Shown here: positions 16,750 through 24,271 of the stretch, piece after piece
Layout: each line of letters opens with the position of its first letter
How positions within the stretch are numbered: the stretch's first letter is position 1
Notes under the pieces: generated by a model
Databases searched by the model: none
The model's input: only the letters and a program-made list of their open reading frames with translations
What the model was told of the DNA's origin: nothing
NCBI GenBank assembly: GCA_024401275.1
Contig: JAKSLJ010000007.1
Location: 1 to 64,000, forward strand
Length of the DNA: 64,000 nt
DNA from: Bacteroidaceae bacterium
GTDB taxonomy: Bacteria; Bacteroidota; Bacteroidia; Bacteroidales; Bacteroidaceae
Reading direction: 5' to 3'
Position numbers and translations under genes: made by a program

Positions 16750-17745
16750 TTAGAGCTTGTCGTTAGAACCGAGTACGTTCACGATCTTGTGGATGTACAT
16801 CTTCTTCATGTTGTCACGAGCAGGAGTAAGGTACTGACGTGGGTCGAAGTGTGATGGGTTCTCAGCGAGGTGCTTGCGAACAGCAGCAGTCATAGCAAGA
16901 CGAGAGTCAGAGTCGATGTTGATCTTGCAAACAGCAGACTTAGAAGCCTCACGGAGCTGCTCCTCTGGGATACCGATAGCGTCAGGAAGCTGACCACCGA
17001 ACTGGTTGATAGTAGCAACTTCTTCCTGTGGAACTGAAGAAGAACCGTGGAGAACGATTGGGAATCCAGGAAGCTTCTCCTCGATCTGGTGAAGGATGTC
17101 GAATGCCAATGGTGGAGGTACGAGGATACCCTTCTCGTTGCGAGTACACTGCTCAGGAGTGAACTTGTAAGCACCGTGAGAAGTACCGATAGAGATAGCG
17201 AGTGAATCGCAACCTGTGCGAGTTGCGAACTCAATAACCTCTTCTGGCTGTGTATAGTGTGACTCAGCAGCTGAAACCTCATCCTCAACACCAGCGAGAA
17301 CGCCGAGCTCAGCCTCAACAGTTACGTCGAACTGGTGAGCGTAGTCAACAACCTTCTTTGCGAGAGCGATGTTCTCCTCGAATGGGAGGTGTGAACCGTC
17401 GATCATTACTGAAGAGAAACCTGAGTCGATACAATCCTTACAAGTTTCGAAGCTATCACCGTGGTCAAGGTGAAGAACGATCTGTGGATTCTCGCAACCG
17501 AGTTCCTTAGCATAAGCAACAGCACCTTCTGCCATGTAGCGGAGGATAGTTGGGTTAGCATACTTACGAGCGCCCTTAGAAACCTGCATGATAACAGGAG
17601 AGTTTGTTTCTACTGCAGCCATAACGATAGCCTGCATCTGCTCCATTGTGTTGAAGTTGAATGCTGGGATAGCGTAACCACCAGCAACAGCCTTCTTGAA
17701 CATCTCGCGAGTATTTACGAGACCAAGATCTTTGTAGTTTACCAT
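16750..17745 (-). CDS. fba: Class II fructose-bisphosphate aldolase
   Basis: The 331-residue protein belongs to the zinc-dependent class II aldolases that cleave fructose-1,6-bisphosphate to two triose phosphates in glycolysis and run in reverse in gluconeogenesis. Zinc-site motifs are visible: HLDHGDSFE near residue 92, with the catalytic aspartate in it, SVMIDGSHLPFEEN near residue 115, and HGSSSVPQE near residue 235. The long form (about 330 residues) with the C-terminal helical extension is usual in Bacteroidetes. Codon use is very uniform, as expected for a highly expressed gene. It has a promoter box at 17855-17863 and a strong terminator, so it is likely monocistronic. Confidence 0.96.
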   Translation of the reverse strand: MVNYKDLGLVNTREMFKKAVAGGYAIPAFNFNTMEQMQAIVMAAVETNSPVIMQVSKGARKYANPTILRYMAEGAVAYAKELGCENPQIVLHLDHGDSFETCKDCIDSGFSSVMIDGSHLPFEENIALAKKVVDYAHQFDVTVEAELGVLAGVEDEVSAAESHYTQPEEVIEFATRTGCDSLAISIGTSHGAYKFTPEQCTRNEKGILVPPPLAFDILHQIEEKLPGFPIVLHGSSSVPQEEVATINQFGGQLPDAIGIPEEQLREASKSAVCKINIDSDSRLAMTAAVRKHLAENPSHFDPRQYLTPARDNMKKMYIHKIVNVLGSNDKL

Positions 17746-17854
17746 AATCTTTTACCTGTATTAGTATTTATAAAAAGTTTGTTTGCTGTATTTACAAAGA
17801 TGTTTTCTGGTTTATCTTAGGATACGCCATTGACATCTTTTATTTTTTACGCAT

Positions 17855-17863
17855 GCAAAGTTA
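17855..17863 (-). promoter_or_regulatory. -7 box of the aldolase gene
   Basis: TAACTTTGC on the minus strand, 110 bases upstream of the ATG, giving a long leader. A T-rich run lies at the expected -33 distance but without a clean TTTG. Confidence 0.55.
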
Positions 17864-17956
17864 GCCTTTTTTCCGTTAAAAAGAGTATGTAACACGATGT
17901 TTTTCAGAAAAATGCTGCATTTTCCACTTTTACACTTATTACTTGAAAACCATAGT

Positions 17957-18508
17957 TTACAATTTTATCACTTTGTTCATGAACACATCGTACTCATTCG
18001 TAGGAATTTCCTCTATGATTTGGAATGGAAAAGCTACTCCGATTAAGAATGGAAGTGAGCCTTTCTTTTCCTTTACTTTGGCTAGAAACCTATCGTAATA
18101 TCCTTTGCCACGACCTAGTCGAACGCCTTTCTCGCTAAACGCCATTCCGGGTATTATAGCAGTCGCAATCTTATCGTATTCGCAATACTCCTTGCCAAAA
18201 GGCTCAAGAATGCCATATCGCCCCTCTTTTAGGTCTTCTTTTGAGTGGTATTCGTACAGAACTATGTCGGTATCAGTCGTTACCTTTGGCAATAAAACAG
18301 TTTTCCCTTGACGGACAAGGGCATCAATAACTGGCGTTACATCTACCTCATCAGGCAAGGGAAAATATGCGAGTATAGTGTCTGCTTCAAGAACTTTCTC
18401 TTCGTTTAGTAGATTACAGGAAATCTGTTCGGACATAGAAGCGAGCTCTTCCTTGGAAAAACTCTTTTTTAATGAACGGATATGATTCCTGAGTTCTTGC
18501 TTGGTCAT
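17957..18508 (-). CDS. 5-formyltetrahydrofolate cyclo-ligase
   Basis: The 183-residue protein converts 5-formyl-THF to 5,10-methenyl-THF using ATP, returning this storage form to the folate pool. The family motif RLGRGKGYYDRFL is near residue 132, with ATP/folate contacts also in YFPLPDEVD near residue 48. It follows an uncharacterised envelope protein gene by only 2 bases, so it is the last gene of that transcript despite the unrelated function. Confidence 0.93.
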   Translation of the reverse strand: MTKQELRNHIRSLKKSFSKEELASMSEQISCNLLNEEKVLEADTILAYFPLPDEVDVTPVIDALVRQGKTVLLPKVTTDTDIVLYEYHSKEDLKEGRYGILEPFGKEYCEYDKIATAIIPGMAFSEKGVRLGRGKGYYDRFLAKVKEKKGSLPFLIGVAFPFQIIEEIPTNEYDVFMNKVIKL

Positions 18509-18510
18509 AG

Positions 18511-18957
18511 TTAATTATTAGGCGTGTTCTTCCTGTTTTTCTTTCTTATAATGAAATACAGAACGAATGAGAGTATTATGGCACCTATTCCGACAAGACC
18601 AGCCCAAAGGGACTTTGTGTTGATCTGTCTGAGAAGGAAGTCCACCTTTGTCAGCATAATCTCATGGTTTTCGTCGATATCGCCCTTGAGATTGTACTTT
18701 GTTTTCTTCAGATTTTTTTCGTCAATTTGCAACGCCTGGCAAAGCGAGTCAATGATAACCTGTTGCTCATCAATGACTTGAGACATGCGCTCTATCTGGA
18801 CCGTGTCGTTGTATATCTGCTCTTCAAGCATTCTGATACGAGTTTCCATGTCATTAAGTTGAACCTGGACATTCGCATCAGCTCGTTCGCTAAGATATTG
18901 CGCATGGGTTGTAACAGCGGCAATGCAGAGTATGAAAACTATGAGTAACCTTTTCAT
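18511..18957 (-). CDS. Uncharacterised exported coiled-coil protein with C-terminal membrane anchor
   Basis: From the ATG at 18957 the product has 148 residues. It begins with a signal peptide (MKRLLIVFILCIAAVTTHAQ). A charged region with heptad-like spacing of Ile/Leu/Met follows (about 25-110). Then comes one transmembrane helix (about 115-140) ending in the basic, Asn-rich tail RKKNRKNTPNN. An ATG six codons upstream (18975) is also possible but would weaken the signal peptide start. No family is recognised. The layout suggests a periplasmic coiled coil fixed to the inner membrane. It is 2 bases before the folate gene and 14 bases after the next gene upstream. Confidence 0.7.
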   Translation of the reverse strand: MKRLLIVFILCIAAVTTHAQYLSERADANVQVQLNDMETRIRMLEEQIYNDTVQIERMSQVIDEQQVIIDSLCQALQIDEKNLKKTKYNLKGDIDENHEIMLTKVDFLLRQINTKSLWAGLVGIGAIILSFVLYFIIRKKNRKNTPNN

Positions 18958-18989
18958 TCTATTAAGCAATTTCATAGAAATCAGCTATA

Positions 18990-20306
18990 TTACTTCAAGA
19001 GTTTTGTATGAATCTTATTATAGATAGCGTTAAGATTGACTTTTCCGTCCTTGCAAGACTGGCTGATAATTTCCTTTACTTCGCCCTTATTGCTTTGTGT
19101 ATTAATCTTCTGAAGGTCGGTAAGAATCTTATTGTAGTAGCCATTACGCTGCTTCTCTGCTATCTTATTGTAGCCATTTGCACCTATAATATATTCAATG
19201 TTACCATTACGGAAGCTTGCGAGGAGTCGCTTGCCTTCGTCTGTAGAGGCCATTGAAGCATCCCAAACATCAGCCTTCTTGAAATAGTCAACATCTGTTT
19301 GACCCATAGCGGCAGTATTTTCTTCCTTCTGCTCTTCTTCCGCCTTCTCTTCTGGAGTATCGTTATTTGCGTCAGAAGATTCTACATTTTCCTTGTCAGC
19401 TTCCTTCTCTTCGTCGGCTTTCTGCTCGTTTTCCGTACTGAGAGTTGGCTGATCTTCAGGCTTTACTTCTTCGTCAACAACTTCTGTTGTGCCTTCGTCC
19501 ACGATTTCGGTCTTGTCCTTTTCGCTAGAAGAACCGCAGTTGAACATAGAAGTGATACCAATACCGAGAACAAAACCAATAGCAAGAGCTATGAGATATG
19601 GCGCAAAATTAGGTTTACCGTTAACCGGCTTGTGGTTTCCACCTACACCGCTGATCTGCAATTCGTTAAGAGGTGTGTCTGTGTGGCTTGCATCTTTAAT
19701 ATATTGGTAAATAGCGTTTGTCTGGTCAATGTCGATAGAACCACGCTTAATACCGTCAGGAGTGTTGAATGAAACCACAAGGCTTTGGAGCTGAGTCGCC
19801 AAGGAAACACGCTTCTCGCCTTTTAGGAGATCTGTCTGTGTAATCTGGATACGGCGGTCCTTATAGCCATCAGCACCAACTGTAAGTTCGTAAACATCGC
19901 GCGACTCGTTGAATGTGATCTCCTGTCCGCTCTTTACGATTGTGCTGTCAACCTTGAATTGAGGAAGTACAACGCCAGCTCCGTTTACAACAATAAGATT
20001 AATGCGAAGATTCATCTTTCCAAGCATGTCGTTTGGATTCTGAATCTTTTGAGGTCTCTGCTGTACTGGTCTCTGTGCTGGCTGCTGTGGTCTTGGCTGT
20101 TGCACAGGTTGCTGAGCCTGTACACCTTGTCTTTGGATTGGCTCCTGAGCTGGTGCTGCAGGCTTTTGCTGTACAGGCTGCTGTATTGTTTTATCCTCGT
20201 TTTCTCCGAATACGATATGGCTGTTGTTCGGAGTATTATTGTTCTGAGCGTTTATATCTTCGCTATCATCACCAAAGTGAAGAAGTGGTTCGTTGTTATT
20301 GTTCAT
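18990..20306 (-). CDS. Uncharacterised single-pass membrane protein with Pro/Gln-rich N-terminus
   Basis: The 438-residue protein has five recognisable parts. Residues 1-95 are Asn-, Gln- and Pro-rich with repeated QQPVQQ- and QRPQ-like units. Residues 97-215 look globular and beta-rich (MNLRINLIVVNGAG..., DVYELTVGADGYKDRRI). One transmembrane helix lies near 233-255 (YLIALAIGFVLGIGI), followed by an acidic, low-complexity segment (about 260-330). A helical C-terminal domain has YIIGANGYNKIAEKQRNG. The order suggests a cytoplasmic N-terminal part and a periplasmic C-terminal part. Function unknown. It is 72 bases after the lipoprotein gene and 14 before the coiled-coil protein. Confidence 0.7.
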   Translation of the reverse strand: MNNNNEPLLHFGDDSEDINAQNNNTPNNSHIVFGENEDKTIQQPVQQKPAAPAQEPIQRQGVQAQQPVQQPRPQQPAQRPVQQRPQKIQNPNDMLGKMNLRINLIVVNGAGVVLPQFKVDSTIVKSGQEITFNESRDVYELTVGADGYKDRRIQITQTDLLKGEKRVSLATQLQSLVVSFNTPDGIKRGSIDIDQTNAIYQYIKDASHTDTPLNELQISGVGGNHKPVNGKPNFAPYLIALAIGFVLGIGITSMFNCGSSSEKDKTEIVDEGTTEVVDEEVKPEDQPTLSTENEQKADEEKEADKENVESSDANNDTPEEKAEEEQKEENTAAMGQTDVDYFKKADVWDASMASTDEGKRLLASFRNGNIEYIIGANGYNKIAEKQRNGYYNKILTDLQKINTQSNKGEVKEIISQSCKDGKVNLNAIYNKIHTKLLK

Positions 20307-20378
20307 GAGTTGTCTTTGCGTTAAATTACAAATCCGTCATGCCATCAAATAGTATGATTGGCTGAATTTGTGAGTTTT

Positions 20379-20972
20379 TTACTGAGCTTGTCCGTCAACA
20401 ACCTTATCGTTTCTTTTCGGTTCTGTCTTCTGTATGACATCTGGTTGTCTTGGACCATCTGTGGTTTTAGCAGGAGTAGCCTTTGCAGGTTCCACTCTAT
20501 TTGCCGGTTCACTTGTTCTTGCGGGTTCTGTTTTTACAGCAGGACTTGCAGGCTTATCTGTGCTAGGTTGCGTTGCTACTGGTGTTGTAGGTTTAGCAGG
20601 TTCTCTGTTAACATTTGCAGTATAGTCAGTAGTTGTTTCCGATACACTAACACCCTCTGTAGGAACAGCAGATGCTTCCTGGGTAGGTTGGGCAGTAGCT
20701 GTATTTGCTTTTGCTTCTTCAGCAGCCTTTTTCTTGCTTTCTTCTTCAGCAGATGGTAGTTCACCCTTTACTGAATTCAAATCATTATTATAAGACGCAT
20801 GCTGCTTTTCAGAAGTCTCAAGATTGTCTTCCGAAGAGAGATCAACATTGTCTTTGAAGTCTGCCTCAATTTCCTCACGAGTTTTCTTGTTTTCGCAAGA
20901 AGATAGAGGTACTACGAAAAAGGCTGATGTTGCTATAATGAGTATGTGTAGAAATGTTTTAATGAGTCTCAT
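20379..20972 (-). CDS. Uncharacterised low-complexity lipoprotein
   Basis: The 197-residue protein has a lipoprotein signal peptide with lipobox LSSC (Cys27). The mature part is acidic at first, then Ala/Thr/Pro-rich with repeated EPAKPTTP-, TEPARTSEPAN- and EPAKATPAK-type units, and no predicted globular domain. It may be a spacer or wall-spanning linker. It is the first gene of a four-gene leftward run with the two envelope proteins and the folate gene; a -7 box lies at 21022-21030. Confidence 0.65.
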   Translation of the reverse strand: MRLIKTFLHILIIATSAFFVVPLSSCENKKTREEIEADFKDNVDLSSEDNLETSEKQHASYNNDLNSVKGELPSAEEESKKKAAEEAKANTATAQPTQEASAVPTEGVSVSETTTDYTANVNREPAKPTTPVATQPSTDKPASPAVKTEPARTSEPANRVEPAKATPAKTTDGPRQPDVIQKTEPKRNDKVVDGQAQ

Positions 20973-21021
20973 TATGTGTTATACTGAATGTTTATTTTGG
21001 GTTGTTTGAAACTTTCAGACC

Positions 21022-21030
21022 GCAAAATTA
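21022..21030 (-). promoter_or_regulatory. -7 box of the three-envelope-protein run
   Basis: TAATTTTGC on the minus strand, 50 bases before the lipoprotein ATG. The -33 element is not clear. The rest of the 515-base gap to rpoN (20973-21499) holds an AT-rich stretch, the 22-bp tandem repeat at 21273-21379 and the rpoN promoter. Confidence 0.5.
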
Positions 21031-21272
21031 CATTTTTTTTGACTACTATACTAAAAAGTGGCAAATTATTTTTCCACAATCAAACATTTGTCAACTATTT
21101 CGCATTATAAAGTTGTTGATTTTTGGTTTTATTAACAAATAAATGATGTTTTCTCATGATAATTCTGAGTTTGTTTGTCTGATTCTGTCACACAAAATGC
21201 AAAGTCCGAAAGAGAGTGAAAAAACATTCTCCAGGATTTGCGAAAATAATCCTTTGAGTTTTGCATCATAAT

Positions 21273-21379
21273 CCTAAGGATTTTGAGTCGTTTCCCTAAG
21301 GATTTCATGTCGTTTCCCTATGGATTTTGAGTCGTTTCCTTAAGGATTTCATGTCGTTTTCCTAAGGTTTTTATCTCAT
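21273..21379 (+). repeat. 22-bp tandem repeat, 4.9 units, upstream of rpoN
   Basis: Units start at 21273, 21295, 21317, 21339 and 21361 with exact 22-base spacing. The unit is CCTAAGGATTT, then TGA or CAT, then GTCGTTTC; the variable triplet alternates unit by unit, so a 44-base double unit may be the copied block. The complement of the same unit is found in tandem at 54042-54116. Confidence 0.85.
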
Positions 21380-21457
21380 ATAATGTTGCGGTAGGCTAAA
21401 CTTATGTCAAGTAGCATTTTTATAAATCCTTTATTTTTGTTAAAATAACATACTTGT

Positions 21458-21490
21458 TTTGGAGAGTTTGCAAAAAAATCAGTAACTTTG
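21458..21490 (+). promoter_or_regulatory. Promoter of rpoN
   Basis: TTTG at 21458-21461, a spacer of 21 bases, and TAACTTTG at 21483-21490. It ends only 9 bases before the ATG at 21500, so the mRNA would have almost no leader. Confidence 0.7.
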
Positions 21491-21499
21491 CGCGCAATA

Positions 21500-23074
21500 A
21501 TGGGTGCAAGTCAAACATTCAGTCAGACACAATCTCAAACGCAGACACAGATTCAGCAGCAGAGGTTCACTAATCAACAGGTGCAATTTATGCGGTTGTT
21601 GGAGATGCCTCTTGCTCAGTTTGAACAGAATGTTGAAACCGAATTGCGCGAGAATGAAGCCCTTGTTGAGAATCTCTCAAAAGACCCTGGAGAAGATAAT
21701 CTTGATAAAGAAATTCAGTTTGTCGTGCCGTCTTATGGCAGCAGTCAGAAAGATGAGCAATATGAAGACTCTTCAAGCGAAGAAAGTCAAGACGAAATTG
21801 ATGAAGACACTTCAACCGAAAATGAAACGGAAGACAGTCAGTCTTATGGAGATTATGAGGGTTTTGGCGTCTTGTACGATATGGATGACGCTCCCGACCG
21901 AAGGCTTATGATGGAGCAGGTAGCCAATGATGGTGAAACTCTACATCAGCAGCTTCAAGAGCAGATAAATTTGCTTGAACTGACAGAGCAGGAGAAGGAA
22001 CTGATGGAATACATCTTGGGTATGCTCGACAACGATGGCCTCCTGCAGAAATCACCTCTTATAATGGCAGAAGAACTGTATCTTTTTCAGAATATAGAAA
22101 CAGATGCTGAGCAGTTGCAGAGTCTTATAAACAAGATGAAACAGCTGGATCCTGCCGGAATTTGCGCTCAGTCGCTACAAGAATGTCTGCTCATCCAGGT
22201 GGAAAGGCGAAAGAAATCGGCTGTAACATCTATGATGAAGCGTATTCTGACAGATTGCTTCGACCACTTCATTCACGGAAGAATCGAGAAAATATACAAG
22301 AAAATCGGAGAAGACCGTGTCTTGATAGATGAGGCTTTGGCTAGGATTCGCCACTTGAATCCTCGTCCTGGAGCAGGTCTTGGAGAAAACATAAGCGAAG
22401 TAGCGCAACAAGTTACGCCCGATTTTATTGTAGAAACTGAGAACGACCGCATCCGCTTTTCAATAAATTACGGCAAAGTTCCTGCGCTGGCTGTCACGGA
22501 AGACTATGACGACCTGATAAAACAATACGAAGGTGTTGACCGTGAGAAAATTCGAAAGAAGGAATATGAGGCTTATGTGTATGCAAGAAGTCGCGTTAAG
22601 CGGGCTAATTCGTACATCCATCTCATAAAGCTTCGCTTCCGAACGCTATATCTGACGATGAAGCATATCATAGATCACCAGAAAGCTTTCTTTCTCTCCG
22701 GTGATGATGATGACCTGAAACCGCTGATGATAAAAGAAATAGCACAGGAAATGGATTATGATATCTCCACGATTTCTCGTGCCTGTAACAACAAATATGT
22801 TCAGACGGAGTGGGGCATTTTCCCGATGAAACATTTCTTTGCTGCTTCCTATGCCTCAAAAACGGATGATGGCGAAGAGGCAACTCTACTGCAAATCTGT
22901 TCTTCTATCCGTGAAATCATAGAGTCGGAAGACAGAAAGCATCCTTATCCGGACGAGAAAATCGCTTCGTTGCTGAAGGAAAAAGGATTTAATCTAGCAC
23001 GCAGAACAGTAGCAAAACATCGTGAGCGAATGGGCTATCCTGTGGCAAGACTTAGAAAAAACAATACGAAATAA
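21500..23074 (+). CDS. rpoN: RNA polymerase sigma-54 factor
   Basis: The 524-residue product is a full-length sigma-54. The glutamine-rich N-terminal activator-contact region is QIQQQRFTNQQVQFMRLLEM (about 19-38), followed by an acidic linker (about 65-115). The core-binding region with LLELTEQEKELMEYILG comes next, then a DNA-binding region with a helix-turn-helix and the RpoN box ARRTVAKHRE at about residues 500-509. Sigma-54 directs transcription of genes controlled by AAA+ enhancer-binding activators. The ATG at 21500 is preferred over an in-frame TTG at 21488 because that codon lies in the promoter box. Downstream genes follow closely (34, 20 and 30 base gaps). Confidence 0.95.
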   Translation: MGASQTFSQTQSQTQTQIQQQRFTNQQVQFMRLLEMPLAQFEQNVETELRENEALVENLSKDPGEDNLDKEIQFVVPSYGSSQKDEQYEDSSSEESQDEIDEDTSTENETEDSQSYGDYEGFGVLYDMDDAPDRRLMMEQVANDGETLHQQLQEQINLLELTEQEKELMEYILGMLDNDGLLQKSPLIMAEELYLFQNIETDAEQLQSLINKMKQLDPAGICAQSLQECLLIQVERRKKSAVTSMMKRILTDCFDHFIHGRIEKIYKKIGEDRVLIDEALARIRHLNPRPGAGLGENISEVAQQVTPDFIVETENDRIRFSINYGKVPALAVTEDYDDLIKQYEGVDREKIRKKEYEAYVYARSRVKRANSYIHLIKLRFRTLYLTMKHIIDHQKAFFLSGDDDDLKPLMIKEIAQEMDYDISTISRACNNKYVQTEWGIFPMKHFFAASYASKTDDGEEATLLQICSSIREIIESEDRKHPYPDEKIASLLKEKGFNLARRTVAKHRERMGYPVARLRKNNTK

Positions 23075-23108
23075 CATAGTAAAAAACGAACAAAACTTAT
23101 TATAAACT

Positions 23109-23720
23109 GTGAGCATTATACTCCGCATAGCACATATAGTCAGTTTGATTTCAAAGCCGTTCTATCTCCCGCTTTTAGGAATAGCGGCACTTTTCCTCTT
23201 TTCAATACTGAAGATTCTTCCATGGCAATACAGGGTTCTGGTAATTGTCATGGTGTGGGGCTGTACCGTAATGCTGCCAACTTTGATCATCTCACTCTAT
23301 CATAAGACACAAGGAATGAAGATGTTCCGATTTGTCCAGAAGGAAAAGCGAGTTGTTCCTTATGCCATTTCCATCATCTGTTATTTCCTTTGTTATTGGC
23401 TCCTTACGCTTATAAATGCTCACCACACCATAAAGTCCGTACTTGTAGCTGCCCTGATGGTTCAGATGGTTTGCGCAATAATCAATATTTGGTGGAAGAT
23501 TTCCGCTCACACAGCTGCGATAGGAAGCTTCCTTGGCGGCCTTGTTGCGTTCTCCTACATATTCGTTTTCAACCCAATATGGTGGATTTGCGTCATACTG
23601 TTTGTTGGAGGCATTGTGGGAACATGCAGAATGATACTCCGTCAGCATACTCTTGGAGAAGTTGTCGGAGGATATTGCGTAGGATTTATAGGTGCTTTAT
23701 TGACTATTTTGTTACTATAA
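23109..23720 (+). CDS. PAP2-like integral membrane protein
   Basis: The 203-residue protein has about six membrane segments. A PAP2 (lipid phosphatase) signature can be made out in diverged form: KEKRVVP near residue 78, SAHT in place of SGHT near residue 135, and R-x5-H-x3-E (RMILRQHTLGE) near residue 180, where the classical motif ends in Asp. It could dephosphorylate an isoprenoid or lipid phosphate, but the substitutions make activity uncertain. The start is read as GTG at 23109; no ATG lies nearby and no clear ribosome site is visible, as is usual in this phylum. It is 34 bases after rpoN and 20 before purE. Confidence 0.65.
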   Translation: MSIILRIAHIVSLISKPFYLPLLGIAALFLFSILKILPWQYRVLVIVMVWGCTVMLPTLIISLYHKTQGMKMFRFVQKEKRVVPYAISIICYFLCYWLLTLINAHHTIKSVLVAALMVQMVCAIINIWWKISAHTAAIGSFLGGLVAFSYIFVFNPIWWICVILFVGGIVGTCRMILRQHTLGEVVGGYCVGFIGALLTILLL

Positions 23721-23740
23721 CGAAAAGAAAAAACTAAGAT

Positions 23741-24241
23741 ATGATTTCAATAATTATGGGTTCCACTAGCGACCTTCCTGTAATGGAGAAAGCTATGAAA
23801 CTGCTTGACGAAATGGAAGTTCCATTCGAAGTAAATGCACTCTCAGCTCACCGTACACCAAAGCAGGTGTCAGATTTTGCAAAGAACGCAAAGGCGCGTG
23901 GCGTAAAAGTGATAATTGCGGGTGCCGGAATGGCTGCTGCTCTTCCTGGTGTTATTGCCGCAGAGACAACACTTCCAGTTATTGGTGTGCCTATCAAGGG
24001 TAGCGTTCTTGACGGTCAGGATGCGCTTTACTCAATTCTCCAGATGCCTCCAGGCATTCCTGTAGCTACAGTTGCAATCAATGGCGCAATGAATGCTGCC
24101 ATTCTTGCTGTGCAGATGCTTGCACTCTCAGACGAGAAACTCGCAGAGAAGTTTGCGGTTTACAAGGCAAATCTCGCTCAGAAGATAGCAAAGGCTAATG
24201 AGGATTTGAAGGCGCTTGACTATAAGCTCCTCGTGAAATAA
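23741..24241 (+). CDS. purE: N5-carboxyaminoimidazole ribonucleotide mutase
   Basis: The 166-residue protein is a class I PurE, which moves the carboxyl group of N5-CAIR to C4 in purine synthesis. Conserved parts are IIMGSTSDLPVM at the N-terminus (phosphate-binding), SAHRTP near residue 35 (with the catalytic histidine), AGAGMAAALPGVIAA near residue 66, and LQMPPGIPVATVAI near residue 105. Length is normal. It lies in the rightward run between the PAP2-like gene and ispG. Confidence 0.96.
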   Translation: MISIIMGSTSDLPVMEKAMKLLDEMEVPFEVNALSAHRTPKQVSDFAKNAKARGVKVIIAGAGMAAALPGVIAAETTLPVIGVPIKGSVLDGQDALYSILQMPPGIPVATVAINGAMNAAILAVQMLALSDEKLAEKFAVYKANLAQKIAKANEDLKALDYKLLVK

Positions 24242-24271
24242 AGCGGCAAGAACGATTATTTTGACTTGTCT

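Noticed and set aside
19299-20324. Several long Leu/Cys/Ser-rich frames on the plus strand across the envelope-protein cluster
   Set aside because: They are the complement of low-complexity Pro/Gln/Glu codons, lack promoters and overlap the supported genes fully.
21273-21379. CRISPR-like array of 22-base units
   Set aside because: Units are directly joined without unique spacers, and no cas gene is in the window.
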